From contig NZ_SZVS01000002.1 of NCBI RefSeq assembly GCF_007670255.1, forward strand, positions 434,001 to 498,000: DNA of 64,000 nucleotides, in the 5' to 3' direction. Of this stretch, positions 55,878-63,894 are shown piece by piece (positions within the stretch are counted from its first letter, which is position 1; each line of letters opens with the position of its first letter). Position numbers and translations under genes: made by a program. The notes under the pieces are model-generated. The model searched no databases, was not told the DNA's origin, and saw only the letters and a program-made list of their open reading frames with translations. This DNA is from Paenarthrobacter nicotinovorans (lineage in GTDB: Bacteria; Actinomycetota; Actinomycetes; Actinomycetales; Micrococcaceae).

Positions 55878-55931
55878 CCCTGTCAGGGGTAGGCACGAGG
55901 GGGTGTGGTTGAGTCACCCGCGTTCGGTGAC
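55878..55931. promoter_or_regulatory. Candidate operators between the HTH regulator and the MFS gene
   Basis: Two inverted repeats in the 138-bp divergent region: CCCTGTCAGGG (55878-55888) and GTCACC-N7-GGTGAC (55913-55918 with 55926-55931). Either could be the binding site of the regulator; no consensus is known to me. Confidence 0.4.
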
Positions 55932-55986
55932 AGTGGAGATTCCAGATGGTGCGCAACAGCAGCACCACCTCCACGGAAGGACTCCC

Positions 55987-57447
55987 ATGACATCGCACGT
56001 TGCAGCAGAACCCGACGGACGGCCCTCGGATGCCGCCGTTCCACCCGGGCGGATGACGGGCCGGCAAAGGCTTGCGCTCGTCGTCTTGCTAGCGGCCAGT
56101 TTCACCCTGGCCGTTGACTTCTCCATCCTCAACGTCGCACTCCCGGCCATAGGTGCCGACGTCGGCTTCGGCTTGGAGAACCTCCAATGGATCGCGACGG
56201 CGTTCGCCTTATGCGCCGCCGGTCTGACTCTGCTGTTCGGGCGTGCCGCCGACATCGCAGGCCGCCGCCGGATGTTCCTCCTCGGTATGGCCTTGCTTGG
56301 CGTGGCCTCGCTGGCCGGTGGCTTGGCCACGGTCCCGGCGGTGCTGCTCATCGCCCGCGTGGGCCAAGGCATCGCCACTGCCATGGTGGTCCCCGCAGCC
56401 CTGGCACTCCTCCTTGCCTCGTTCCCGGAAGGGCCGTTGAGGGATAAGGCGCTGGGCCTTAACGGTTCCCTCATGGCCGCCGGATTCACTACCGGTGCCA
56501 TCCTTGGCGGGCTGCTGACCGATCTGCTCAGTTGGCGCTGGGCATTCCTCATCAACATCCCCGTAGCCCTCGCTGTGCTCATTATTGGCCCGATGGTTCT
56601 GTCCGAAAGCAAGCCAGCTACCAGGCTGCGCTTGGACGTACCGGGCGCCATCACGGTCACGCTGGGTCTCCTGGCATTGGTTTTCGGCCTCACGAACGCG
56701 GCCGAGCACTCATGGAGCGATCCGCTGACGCTGGGTTCCCTTGTGGCCGCCGTCGTGCTTTTCATCGCTTTCGTAGCCGTCGAGCGTCGGGCCGCATCGC
56801 CGCTGGTACCCTTGGGCATCCTGAAGCGGTCCACTGTGGCGTGGGGGAACACGGCGGGCATCCTGGCCTTCGTCACCGAGACGTCCCTGGTTTTCCTCCT
56901 GACCCTGTACCTGCAGCAGGTCCTCGGCTACACCCCGCTCGGCGCCGGTCTGGCCTTTGCTGTGCTGGGTCTTGGTACGGTCCTTGGCGGAGTCCTTGGC
57001 CCCAAGGTCATAGGCAAGCTCGGGAACAAGAAGGCGATCGTTTATGGTTTCATCGTTCAAGCCATTGCCACCGGTGCGCTGGTGCTTCTGAGCGCCGAAC
57101 CTGCCTCCATCGGACTGCTGCTGGTGGCGACCTTCATCGGCGGAGTGGCGAACCTGGTGGTCATCGTGGGCTTTATGGTCACTGCGACGTCGGGAGTGAC
57201 GGACACCGAGCAGGGGTTGGCCACTGGACTGGCAACCATGAGCCGGCAAATCGGAATCACCCTGGGCATACCGGTGATGAGCGCCATTTTTACTGCGCGG
57301 ATTGTGGCCATCGGCAACCATGCTGCCCCGGCCGTGCTCGGAGGGGTGACCACTGCCATCTGGGTCAACGCCGGCCTGTGCTTGGTAATGGCCCTGTTGG
57401 TTGCCGTGTTTCTGCGGAAACCGTCCGGGCTACCGGCATTCCGCTGA
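55987..57447 (+). CDS. MFS drug exporter, DHA2 family
   Basis: A 486-residue transporter with about 14 predicted helices. The first helix region LAASFTLAVDFSILNVALP carries the DHA2 motif. Motif A-like GRAADIAGRRRMF lies between helices 2 and 3, and motif C-like GFTTGAILGGLLTD in helix 5. It probably exports a toxic or signalling compound with proton antiport. ATG 55987 has GAAGGA five nt upstream. The long upstream open frame is antisense to the regulator gene. The 3' end overlaps dedA by 18 bp. Confidence 0.92.
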   Translation: MTSHVAAEPDGRPSDAAVPPGRMTGRQRLALVVLLAASFTLAVDFSILNVALPAIGADVGFGLENLQWIATAFALCAAGLTLLFGRAADIAGRRRMFLLGMALLGVASLAGGLATVPAVLLIARVGQGIATAMVVPAALALLLASFPEGPLRDKALGLNGSLMAAGFTTGAILGGLLTDLLSWRWAFLINIPVALAVLIIGPMVLSESKPATRLRLDVPGAITVTLGLLALVFGLTNAAEHSWSDPLTLGSLVAAVVLFIAFVAVERRAASPLVPLGILKRSTVAWGNTAGILAFVTETSLVFLLTLYLQQVLGYTPLGAGLAFAVLGLGTVLGGVLGPKVIGKLGNKKAIVYGFIVQAIATGALVLLSAEPASIGLLLVATFIGGVANLVVIVGFMVTATSGVTDTEQGLATGLATMSRQIGITLGIPVMSAIFTARIVAIGNHAAPAVLGGVTTAIWVNAGLCLVMALLVAVFLRKPSGLPAFR

Positions 57448-58086
57448 CTTCCGGCGCCTGACACTCCGCAGAACAAGCCAGCCCACGAACACGGCCAGCG
57501 CTGCGTACACGGCGTAGTTGAGGAACCGGGAATACTGTTCGATCAGGTGGTACTGCGTGCCGAGCAAGGAGCCCAGGCCGATCAGTAAGGCATTCCACAG
57601 GCCGGCACCGGCGATAGTGAAAATGGAGAACGTCAGGAGGTTCATCCGTTCGGCACCCGCGGGCAGGGAGATGAGACTTCTTACGCCAGGCAGGAGCCTG
57701 CCAAAGAAGATGGCGGATTTGCCGTGGCGTTCAAACCACGCGGACGCTTTTTCGAAGTCCTCCCTGTCCACCAGGGGCAGTTTCGAGAGCAAAGTAATCG
57801 CCCTTTCCAAGCCCACCTTGTAGCCCAGCCAGTACAGGAACAAGGCACCCGCGTAAGCGCCAAGTGTGCTGGTGACGAAGACCAAAACGATGCTCATGCT
57901 GCCTTGCTGGGCCAGAAAGCCTGCGAGGGGGAGTATCACCTCGCTGGGGATCGGCGGAAAGACGGTCTCAAGGAACGTCATCAGGCCGACGCCCCACTCA
58001 CCCAAGGCGTCAATCACTTGAGCTGCGATGCCCACTATTCCGGTCAAGTTTTCGATCGAACCTGGGGCTCGCAGTACGCTGATCAA
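57430..58086 (-). CDS. DedA/SNARE-associated family membrane protein
   Basis: A 218-residue integral membrane protein. FLETVFPPIPSEVILPLAGF near residue 38 and FFGRLLPGVRSLISLPAG near residue 128 are the paired re-entrant blocks of the DedA (VTT) family, which moves undecaprenyl phosphate or phospholipids across the membrane. It appears to start at TTG 58086 behind GAAAGGG. GTG 58038 is possible. The 3' end overlaps the MFS gene tail-to-tail by 18 bp. Confidence 0.9.
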   Translation of the reverse strand: MISVLRAPGSIENLTGIVGIAAQVIDALGEWGVGLMTFLETVFPPIPSEVILPLAGFLAQQGSMSIVLVFVTSTLGAYAGALFLYWLGYKVGLERAITLLSKLPLVDREDFEKASAWFERHGKSAIFFGRLLPGVRSLISLPAGAERMNLLTFSIFTIAGAGLWNALLIGLGSLLGTQYHLIEQYSRFLNYAVYAALAVFVGWLVLRSVRRRKSAECR

Positions 58087-58176
58087 CCCGTCGCCCTTTC
58101 ATCGTCTCCGCCATGGTCAACGCTATTGCCATCTGCGCCATCGGGCAAAGCGGAGCCACACACGGAGCCTGGCCGC

Positions 58177-58425
58177 GAGGAGGCCAAGGACGCAGGGGTG
58201 TGGGTGTTCGGCGGGGGCTTCGATGAAAGCGTCCCGCCGGTAATGGTCGACGGCGGTGGTGCGGTTCGGGAGGAAACGTACCCCCGGACATCGCAGCTTG
58301 AAGGTGGCTACTCCATCCTGGAGCTGCCATCTCATGACGCGGCGCTGGAATGGGCTGCGAAGATGGCAGCGGCTTGCCGCTGCGCCCAGGAAGTCAGGGC
58401 GTTCCAGTACGATCCCGCCAGTTGA
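58177..58425 (+). pseudogene. YciI-domain protein remnant (C-terminal half only)
   Basis: In this frame EEAKDAGVWVFGGGFD, then GGYSILELPSHDAALEWAAK and CRCAQEVRAF, match the second half of YCII/DGPF-domain proteins. The usual first half (MKYLLLIY-like start) is missing; upstream the sequence is the dedA promoter region. The only in-frame starts are GTG 58198 and ATG 58242. An intact short protein from GTG 58198 (75 residues) cannot be excluded, but its Shine-Dalgarno is 14 nt away. Confidence 0.6.
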
Positions 58426-58452
58426 TGTCCATTGTCTTGGCAATGCACCAGC

Positions 58453-58483
58453 TATATCGTTAGGTATATCGTTCAGTATCGTT
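58453..58483 (+). promoter_or_regulatory. Direct-repeat operator candidate upstream of padR
   Basis: TATCGTT occurs three times (58455-58461, 58467-58473, 58477-58483), the first two as TATATCGTT with a 12-bp step. They lie just upstream of the padR start and overlap AT-rich -10-like sequences. PadR regulators often repress themselves through such TATATCG sites. Confidence 0.5.
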
Positions 58484-58506
58484 CGCGATGTCATGAGGTG
58501 GGCTCA

Positions 58507-59040
58507 ATGCACAATTCAAGCGGCTTTATGGGAAACAATTTCGACGGAATGTGGCAGGCCGTGGAGGAGTTCCGGTCGAGATTCGAGAAGCGCTCCGGAG
58601 GGCGGGCCGGCCGGGGTGAGCTAAGGACCGCAATTCTGGCCCTGCTCGCCGAACGGCCGATGCATGGCTATCAGATCATTCGGGAAATCGAAGAGCGCAG
58701 CGGTGGCAACTGGAAACCAAGTGCAGGTTCGGTCTACCCCACACTTCAGCTCCTCTCGGACGAGGGTTTTGTCACTTCGGAGGAATCCAGCGGACGCAAG
58801 ATCTATTCCTTGACTGAAGCAGGCCGGGAGGACGTGGCCGGTTCCGGGACGTCCGCACCCTGGAGTTCAGAGGGTGCCTCCTCGGGCCCGGGTTTTGCCG
58901 CACTGCCCAAAGCCGGGATGGAACTTGCCCAGGCTGCAGCACAAGTGGGCCGGACAGGGACACCGCAACAGGTTCGGGAAGCGGTGACGGTGCTGGAAGA
59001 AGCACGCCGCCGGCTGTACTCGATCCTCGCTCAGGACTGA
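58507..59040 (+). CDS. PadR family transcriptional regulator
   Basis: A 177-residue protein. The winged helix (about residues 38-105) includes LRTAILALLAERPMHGYQII, GSVYPTLQLLSDEG and GRKIYSLTEAGRE, all diagnostic of PadR. The C-terminal part has a dimerisation helix ending RRRLYSIL. ATG 58507 has GAGGTGG five nt upstream; the longer frame is not supported. It precedes the ABC1 kinase gene by 3 bp, so it may control it and itself. Confidence 0.9.
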   Translation: MHNSSGFMGNNFDGMWQAVEEFRSRFEKRSGGRAGRGELRTAILALLAERPMHGYQIIREIEERSGGNWKPSAGSVYPTLQLLSDEGFVTSEESSGRKIYSLTEAGREDVAGSGTSAPWSSEGASSGPGFAALPKAGMELAQAAAQVGRTGTPQQVREAVTVLEEARRRLYSILAQD

Positions 59041-59043
59041 GGG

Positions 59044-60756
59044 GTGGCGTCGGGTCGACGTGATCAAGCAGGAGATGTGGCGGGCGGAGTGAGCGCCAGT
59101 GCCCGCTACCGCCGTATCCTGCGTTTCGCCGCCTGGCACCTCGCGGTGACGTGGTGGTTCGAGCTTTTCCTGCCTCGGTTGGGCCTGCGCCGGCTGACTG
59201 AACGCAATCGTGCCCGGAGAATGACGCGCTTCGCCCAACGCTTCCACCAACTCGCGGTGGAGCTTGGCGGCCTCATGATCAAGGTGGGCCAGTTCATGTC
59301 CTCGCGACTGGATGTCCTGCCTCCGGAAATCACGGCGGAACTGGAGGGGCTCCAGGACGAGGTGCCACCGGTGCCGTTTCCGGCCATTCGCCAGCTTGCC
59401 GAGGCTGAACTGGGGGCACCTCTGGAATCGGTGTTCGCCTCGATCGAGGAGACGCCCATCGCAGCCGCGTCCCTCGGGCAGGCCCACCGTGCCAAACTCC
59501 TTCCCGGCAACGCCGAGGATACCGGGCTGAGCAGTGTGGTTTTCAAGGTCCAGCGGCCCGGCATACAGGGCATCGTTGACATTGATCTCGCCGCCCTGCG
59601 CAAAGTGGGAGGGTGGCTGAGCCGGATCCGCATCGTCTCTGACCGCGCCGACGTCCCGGCGCTGATCAAGGAGTTTGCCCACACCAGCCTGGAGGAAATC
59701 GACTACCTGAATGAGGCGGCCAACTCCGAACGTTTTGGCGCGGACTTCGCCCATGATGCCAGGGTGACTGTGCCCGCAGTGGTGTGGGAGCGGACCACGC
59801 GCCGGGTGCTCACCCTCGAGGACGTCACTGCCATCAAGATTACCGACGCCGAGGCGCTCCGCTTGGCTGGCATCGATCCCTCGGACGTGGCACCCGTATT
59901 TGCATCGGTGATGTTTGACCAACTCTTCACGAATGGCTTCTTCCACGCTGATCCCCATCCGGGCAACATTTTCGTGACCCCCAACGGTGGCGACGCGGAG
60001 CATCCTTGGAAATTGACGTTCATTGATTTCGGCATGATGGGCGAGGTTCCCACGAAAACGCGTGCCGGGCTTCGCAAGCTCCTGATCGCCGCCGCCTCCC
60101 GGGACGGCAAAGGGCTGGTGGCTGCGATCAGTGACATCGGAGTGCTGATGCCCTCGGCTGACACAGGGGAGCTCGAACGCGCCATGACGCAGCTGTTTGC
60201 CCGCTTTGGCGGCATGGGCTTCGCGGAACTTCGCGATGTGGACCCGCGGGAGTTTCGCGATTTCGGGGCCGAATTCGGAAGCGTCATCCGCTCTCTTCCG
60301 TTCCAACTGCCGGAGAACTTCCTGCTGATCATCCGCGCGATGTCCCTGACGTCGGGTGTTTGCAGTTCCTTGGACGCGCGCTTCAACCTGTGGGATTCGG
60401 TGGAGCCTTACGCCGCCCAACTGTTGCGCGATGAACGCGGCAATCTGCTCAATGACATCGCCTCGCAGACACTCGACGCCGCGACGCTGGCCTTCCGCCT
60501 GCCCAAAAGGCTGGACGGGCTGGTGGCGCGGTTGGAGGAGGGCTCGCTGCAGGTCTCCAACCGGCGGTTGGAGCGCCAGGTGGCGCGGCTGATCCGGTTG
60601 GCACGGGCTGGCGTTGCCGCCTTGATGTTCGGTGGCTTGTTGATTGCAGGAGCAGTGGTCCGGGGAGGGGACGTGGCGCTGGGCAATGTGCTGATGGTTT
60701 CCTCGGTGGTCCCCCTGCTTGTCGCCACGGTGACGGGGCGCCGACACAACCGCTGA
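59044..60756 (+). CDS. ABC1/UbiB/ADCK family kinase-like protein
   Basis: A 570-residue protein. Family motifs are the KxGQ motif K80-V-G-Q83, the Ala-rich nucleotide loop AAASLGQAHRA, the Lys in VVFKVQRPGI, EIDYLNEAAN, the catalytic loop FFHADPHPGN and IDFGMMG (DFG). Two C-terminal membrane helices follow (about 520-560). UbiB-type proteins assist quinone synthesis or lipid handling. The start is uncertain: GTG 59044 follows padR directly, and GTG 59089 is closer to the conserved start. Confidence 0.9.
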   Translation: MASGRRDQAGDVAGGVSASARYRRILRFAAWHLAVTWWFELFLPRLGLRRLTERNRARRMTRFAQRFHQLAVELGGLMIKVGQFMSSRLDVLPPEITAELEGLQDEVPPVPFPAIRQLAEAELGAPLESVFASIEETPIAAASLGQAHRAKLLPGNAEDTGLSSVVFKVQRPGIQGIVDIDLAALRKVGGWLSRIRIVSDRADVPALIKEFAHTSLEEIDYLNEAANSERFGADFAHDARVTVPAVVWERTTRRVLTLEDVTAIKITDAEALRLAGIDPSDVAPVFASVMFDQLFTNGFFHADPHPGNIFVTPNGGDAEHPWKLTFIDFGMMGEVPTKTRAGLRKLLIAAASRDGKGLVAAISDIGVLMPSADTGELERAMTQLFARFGGMGFAELRDVDPREFRDFGAEFGSVIRSLPFQLPENFLLIIRAMSLTSGVCSSLDARFNLWDSVEPYAAQLLRDERGNLLNDIASQTLDAATLAFRLPKRLDGLVARLEEGSLQVSNRRLERQVARLIRLARAGVAALMFGGLLIAGAVVRGGDVALGNVLMVSSVVPLLVATVTGRRHNR

Positions 60757-60783
60757 CGAAACAACAGCTGACCTGCCGCGCCG

Positions 60784-60789
60784 TAGACT
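60784..60789 (+). promoter_or_regulatory. -10 box, leaderless usp gene
   Basis: TAGACT ends 6 nt before the GTG at 60796. Confidence 0.5.
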
Positions 60790-60795
60790 TGCCCT

Positions 60796-61320
60796 GTGAC
60801 TGAGACTCCTGCCCGCCGTCGTGAGTTCTCCGATGGCATGAACGGACCTGTCCTGGTGGGCGTCATGCCTGGACAACATCCTGTGGTGGTGGAGCAGGCG
60901 GCCCGCGTAGCCCTCAGCGCGAACCTTCCCCTGGTGTTCGGCTACGTCGATGTCACCGTGTATCCGGTGGACGGTACCACCGGCGGTCCTGCGGCTCCGA
61001 TTGATCCTGACGGTATGGAAGATGATGCTCCCGACGCCGTTGGCGCGTTGAAAGAAACCATCGCCGGACAACTGTCTGGAACAGGCATCAAGTGGTCAAT
61101 CATTCCACTGGCGGGAGAACCGGCGAAGGCCCTTGCCCGAGAGGCGGAGGACCTCGGAGCATCCATGATCGTGGTGGGCACGCGCGAGCACAGCCTGACG
61201 GCGACACTCAAGGACTTGACGGCCGGTTCCGTAGCCCGCCATTTGCTGCACCGACAAAACCGCCCCGTGCTGGTGATACCCGTGAACCCGCGGGTCCCGG
61301 AGGACCATGACGACGACTAA
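60796..61320 (+). CDS. Universal stress protein family protein
   Basis: A 174-residue single UspA domain. N-terminal VLVGVMPGQHPVVVEQAARVA and C-terminal SMIVVGTREHSL...LTAGSVARHLLHRQNRPVLVIP show the ATP-binding Gx2Gx9G(S/T)-like pattern, although the first Gly-x-x-Gly is altered (GTREHS). The tail is acidic. It is a leaderless GTG gene. Its 3' end overlaps the first crcB by 14 bp, so the two are coupled. Confidence 0.88.
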   Translation: MTETPARRREFSDGMNGPVLVGVMPGQHPVVVEQAARVALSANLPLVFGYVDVTVYPVDGTTGGPAAPIDPDGMEDDAPDAVGALKETIAGQLSGTGIKWSIIPLAGEPAKALAREAEDLGASMIVVGTREHSLTATLKDLTAGSVARHLLHRQNRPVLVIPVNPRVPEDHDDD

Positions 61321-61750
61321 GTCCAAACGTCCTGTCCACCTGCACTGGGGATTCATGGGGATCGTTGCCGCCGGAGGGGTGGTGGGGGCACTCACGCGCT
61401 ATGGCCTGGGACTGGTGATTCCCGCGCCCGGATCCTGGCCCCTTCCCACTTTGGTCATCAACCTGTCCGGGGCTTTGGCCCTTGGCGCCCTTCTTGAGGG
61501 ACTCGCCCGCAGAGGGCCCGACGTCGGAAGTCGCCGGGTCGTTCGGCTGGCCTTGGGTACGGGGTTCCTGGGCGCCTACACCACCTACAGCACACTCGCA
61601 GTGGACGCGGTCCACTTGCTGGGCGCCGGCGCCGTCCCTGCCGCTGCTGGTTACTTGGCCGCCAGTCTCCTGGGTGGGGCCGCAGCCACGACCACCGGAA
61701 TCTGGCTCGGCGCCTGGCATCACCGGCTGAGAACAGGAACCGGAGCGTGA
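61307..61750 (+). CDS. crcB: Fluoride channel FluC/CrcB, subunit 1
   Basis: A 147-residue protein with four membrane helices. Family motifs are GGVVGALTRYGLG, INLSGALALGALLEG (Asn of the pore) and GTGFLGAYTTYSTLAVD (Phe/Thr/Ser track). Fluoride exits through dimers. Actinobacteria often have two adjacent crcB genes giving a heterodimer. ATG 61307 overlaps the usp end, and the stop overlaps the next GTG (GTGA). Confidence 0.93.
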   Translation: MTTTKSKRPVHLHWGFMGIVAAGGVVGALTRYGLGLVIPAPGSWPLPTLVINLSGALALGALLEGLARRGPDVGSRRVVRLALGTGFLGAYTTYSTLAVDAVHLLGAGAVPAAAGYLAASLLGGAAATTTGIWLGAWHHRLRTGTGA

Positions 61751-62118
61751 CGGTCCTTCTTCTTGGCCTGGCCGGGGGAGTGGGCGCCGCTGCCAGGTTC
61801 CTGGTGGACGGCCTCATTCGTGCAAAGGTGAAGACTGCCCTCCCGTGGGCCACCATTGTTATCAACGTTTCGGGCTCACTGGTACTCGGTTTCCTGGCGG
61901 GGCTGATGATGCGCGGTGAAGCACCCGAGTCCTTGTACTTGGTCTTGGGCACCGGCTTCCTGGGCGGCTACACCACCTTCAGCACGGCCAGCCTGGAAAC
62001 GATCCGCCTGGTTCAAAGTGGCAGGACCGGACTTGCCCTTCTCAACGGTTTAGGTTCAATGGTCGCCAGTGTCGTGGCCGCGGCGGCAGGTGTGGGCGTC
62101 AGCTTCCTCCTGCCGTAG
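61747..62118 (+). CDS. crcB: Fluoride channel FluC/CrcB, subunit 2
   Basis: A 123-residue partner of the upstream gene with GGVGAAARFLVDGLI, INVSGSLVLGFLAG and GTGFLGGYTTFSTASLE. Both copies keep the Asn and Phe/Ser pore motifs, so neither looks inactive. It starts in a GTGA overlap. No fluoride riboswitch was recognised upstream of the usp-crcB-crcB unit. Confidence 0.93.
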   Translation: MTVLLLGLAGGVGAAARFLVDGLIRAKVKTALPWATIVINVSGSLVLGFLAGLMMRGEAPESLYLVLGTGFLGGYTTFSTASLETIRLVQSGRTGLALLNGLGSMVASVVAAAAGVGVSFLLP

Positions 62119-62160
62119 ACCGGGCTGAATTTCACCCAGCGGGGCGAAGTTGCGCGGTTG

Positions 62161-62166
62161 TAGGAT
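62161..62166 (+). promoter_or_regulatory. -10 box, leaderless ferritin gene
   Basis: TAGGAT ends 6 nt before the ATG at 62173. Confidence 0.55.
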
Positions 62167-62172
62167 CGAGCC

Positions 62173-62703
62173 ATGGCTAACAAGACCTTCAATGAACTGT
62201 TGTCCGCCCAGGTTGCCAACGAGTTTGCAGCCTCCCAGCAGTACATCGCCGTGGCGGTGTACTTTGACGGTGAAGACCTGCCGCAGCTTGCCCGGCACTT
62301 CTACCGCCAATCCCTGGAGGAACGCAACCACGCCATGATGATGGTCCAGTACATGCTGGACCGTAATGTCCACGTTGAAATTCCGGGCATTGCCCCTGTG
62401 CGCAACAACTTCAGCAACGCCAAGGAACCCATCGCCCTGGCCCTGGAGCAGGAAAAGGAAGTTACCCGGAACATCGAGGAAATGTTCCGTGCTGCCCGTG
62501 CCGAAGGCGATGCCTTGGGCGAGCAGTTCATGCTGTGGTTCCTGAAGGAGCAGGTCGAAGAAGTGGCATCGATGACCACGTTGCTCAACATCACCGAGCG
62601 TGCCGAGAACCTCTTCGACATTGAAAACTACGTGGCCCGCGAAGCCGTGGGCGACGGCGGCCACGACGCCGGTGCACCCTCTGCTGCCGGCGGAGCCTTA
62701 TAG
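62173..62703 (+). CDS. Non-haem ferritin
   Basis: A 176-residue four-helix iron-storage protein. Ferroxidase ligands are visible as Glu in QVANEFAASQQY, the EERNH motif and the later Glu in KEQVEEV. No haem-binding Met as in bacterioferritin is evident. The last 20 residues are Gly/Ala-rich. It oxidises Fe(II) and stores it in a 24-mer shell. It is a leaderless ATG gene followed by a terminator shared with zapE. Confidence 0.93.
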   Translation: MANKTFNELLSAQVANEFAASQQYIAVAVYFDGEDLPQLARHFYRQSLEERNHAMMMVQYMLDRNVHVEIPGIAPVRNNFSNAKEPIALALEQEKEVTRNIEEMFRAARAEGDALGEQFMLWFLKEQVEEVASMTTLLNITERAENLFDIENYVAREAVGDGGHDAGAPSAAGGAL

Positions 62704-62730
62704 GAGAACCTGACTACACGCGGTCCTGAT

Positions 62731-62757
62731 GCCGCCGGAGGCTCAGCTTCCGGCGGC
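62731..62757. terminator. Bidirectional terminator between ferritin and zapE
   Basis: A perfect 9-bp stem (62731-62739 with 62749-62757) with a 9-nt loop that contains the zapE stop codon (62743-62745). Confidence 0.65.
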
Positions 62758-63894
62758 CTCTTCACGTGCCCCGTCATCCTCGGGCTGGGAACGGCCGAGC
62801 AAGGACAAACGGCTGGCGATACGGGCGAGGTCCACGGGCAGGCCGTTGCCCCCGGCTTCGATGTCCCAGTCCAGGGGCCCGCGGCCTATGAGGAACAGAG
62901 TGATGTCCTGATCGTGCAGGACATCCACCACGTTGCTGAAGCGTTGCCAGGCGGGAGCGGATGATGACGCTGCCTCCGCCGGTGAGGGGACGTCGTCGAT
63001 CACCCAGGTGGTGAATGTTTCAGCCAGGACCAGATAGTCGGACGTGGAGGTCAGCCCGCCACACAACTCCTCGAATCCCACCCAAAGGACATCGGGATCG
63101 GAGTTCTTGACGACGATCGCCTGGGTGGTGGGCGTGAGCACCCGGCTTTGCGAGGCCGGCGGGGTGAACAGGCCGAGCTTTCCCAGCTGGCGGGGCGTCC
63201 CAGGTTCGATGATCTGCCCCGCCCGGAAGGAATCGAAGCCACTGGGACCGTTTGACCCGTTTGCGGGAAAGCGCCGGAAGTCTGACGAACCATCAATCTT
63301 CACAACGTCCATCATCTCCTTGATGGCCGCAATGGTGGGCAGGAAATGGTCGTGCCAGAGCGGGTTGGGCAGGAGATCATCCGGTGCGTAGTTCGAGGTG
63401 ACCGCCAAAGGGATGCGGCGCTCCGCTGCGGTGCGGAGGAGACGGGCAATGAACATGCCGTCACCAACGTCGTGGACATGGAACTCGTCAAAGCAGAGCA
63501 CATCAATGCCATCGAGCAACGCGTCCACCGAATGCTGGATTGCCGTTGCGCTGCCCGCACTGGACCCACGGGTTCCCGTGTGGAGCTTGCGGAAGAAGTC
63601 GTGGAAGTGGACCCGCCGTTTTCGCGCGTCCAAGTGGGCGAAGAAACTGTCCATCAACCACGTTTTGCCACGTCCCACCGGGCCGTGGAGGTAAAGGCTT
63701 CGTGGCACTTTCCGGGAGAGAGTACGACGCCGGACAGTCACCTCCGCGCCCAAGGCCGCCAGCCGTTCGGCTGCTTGCCGCTGGCTTTCTTCGAGCGCAA
63801 AGCCCGAACGTCCGGCGTCGAGGGCTATCCCTTCCAGCAGCCTCTTGGCGGTGTCCCTCGCAGCGCGCGGAGCCGGCCTCACAAGGGGCGTCAC
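62743..63894 (-). CDS. zapE: AFG1/ZapE family ATPase
   Basis: A 383-residue AAA-type ATPase. Walker A is [11 protein letters not shown] and Walker [17 protein letters not shown], followed by [11 protein letters not shown] (sensor region). In E. coli ZapE affects Z-ring stability and in mitochondria AFG1/LACE1 acts in protein quality control; actinobacterial function is unproven. The GTG at 63894 overlaps the corA stop (GTGA). GTG 63900, two codons earlier, is an alternative. Confidence 0.9.
   Translation of the reverse strand: MTPLVRPAPRAARDTAKRLLEGIALDAGRSGFALEESQRQAAERLAALGAEVTVRRRTLSRKVPRSLYLHGPVGRGKTWLMDSFFAHLDARKRRVHFHDFFRKLHTGTRGSSAGSATAIQHSVDALLDGIDVLCFDEFHVHDVGDGMFIARLLRTAAERRIPLAVTSNYAPDDLLPNPLWHDHFLPTIAAIKEMMDVVKIDGSSDFRRFPANGSNGPSGFDSFRAGQIIEPGTPRQLGKLGLFTPPASQSRVLTPTTQAIVVKNSDPDVLWVGFEELCGGLTSTSDYLVLAETFTTWVIDDVPSPAEAASSSAPAWQRFSNVVDVLHDQDITLFLIGRGPLDWDIEAGGNGLPVDLARIASRLSLLGRSQPEDDGAREEAAGS

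Noticed and set aside
55336-55986. Long N-terminal extension of the MFS gene
   Set aside because: It is antisense to the HTH regulator. ATG 55987 has a proper Shine-Dalgarno and begins the transporter.
58867-61071. 734-codon minus-strand frame across padR, the ABC1 kinase gene and usp
   Set aside because: It spans three well-supported plus-strand genes and their intergenic promoter, and has no motif.
60757-61306. Fluoride riboswitch in front of the crcB pair
   Set aside because: No sequence resembling the conserved crcB-motif core was found before usp or between usp and crcB.
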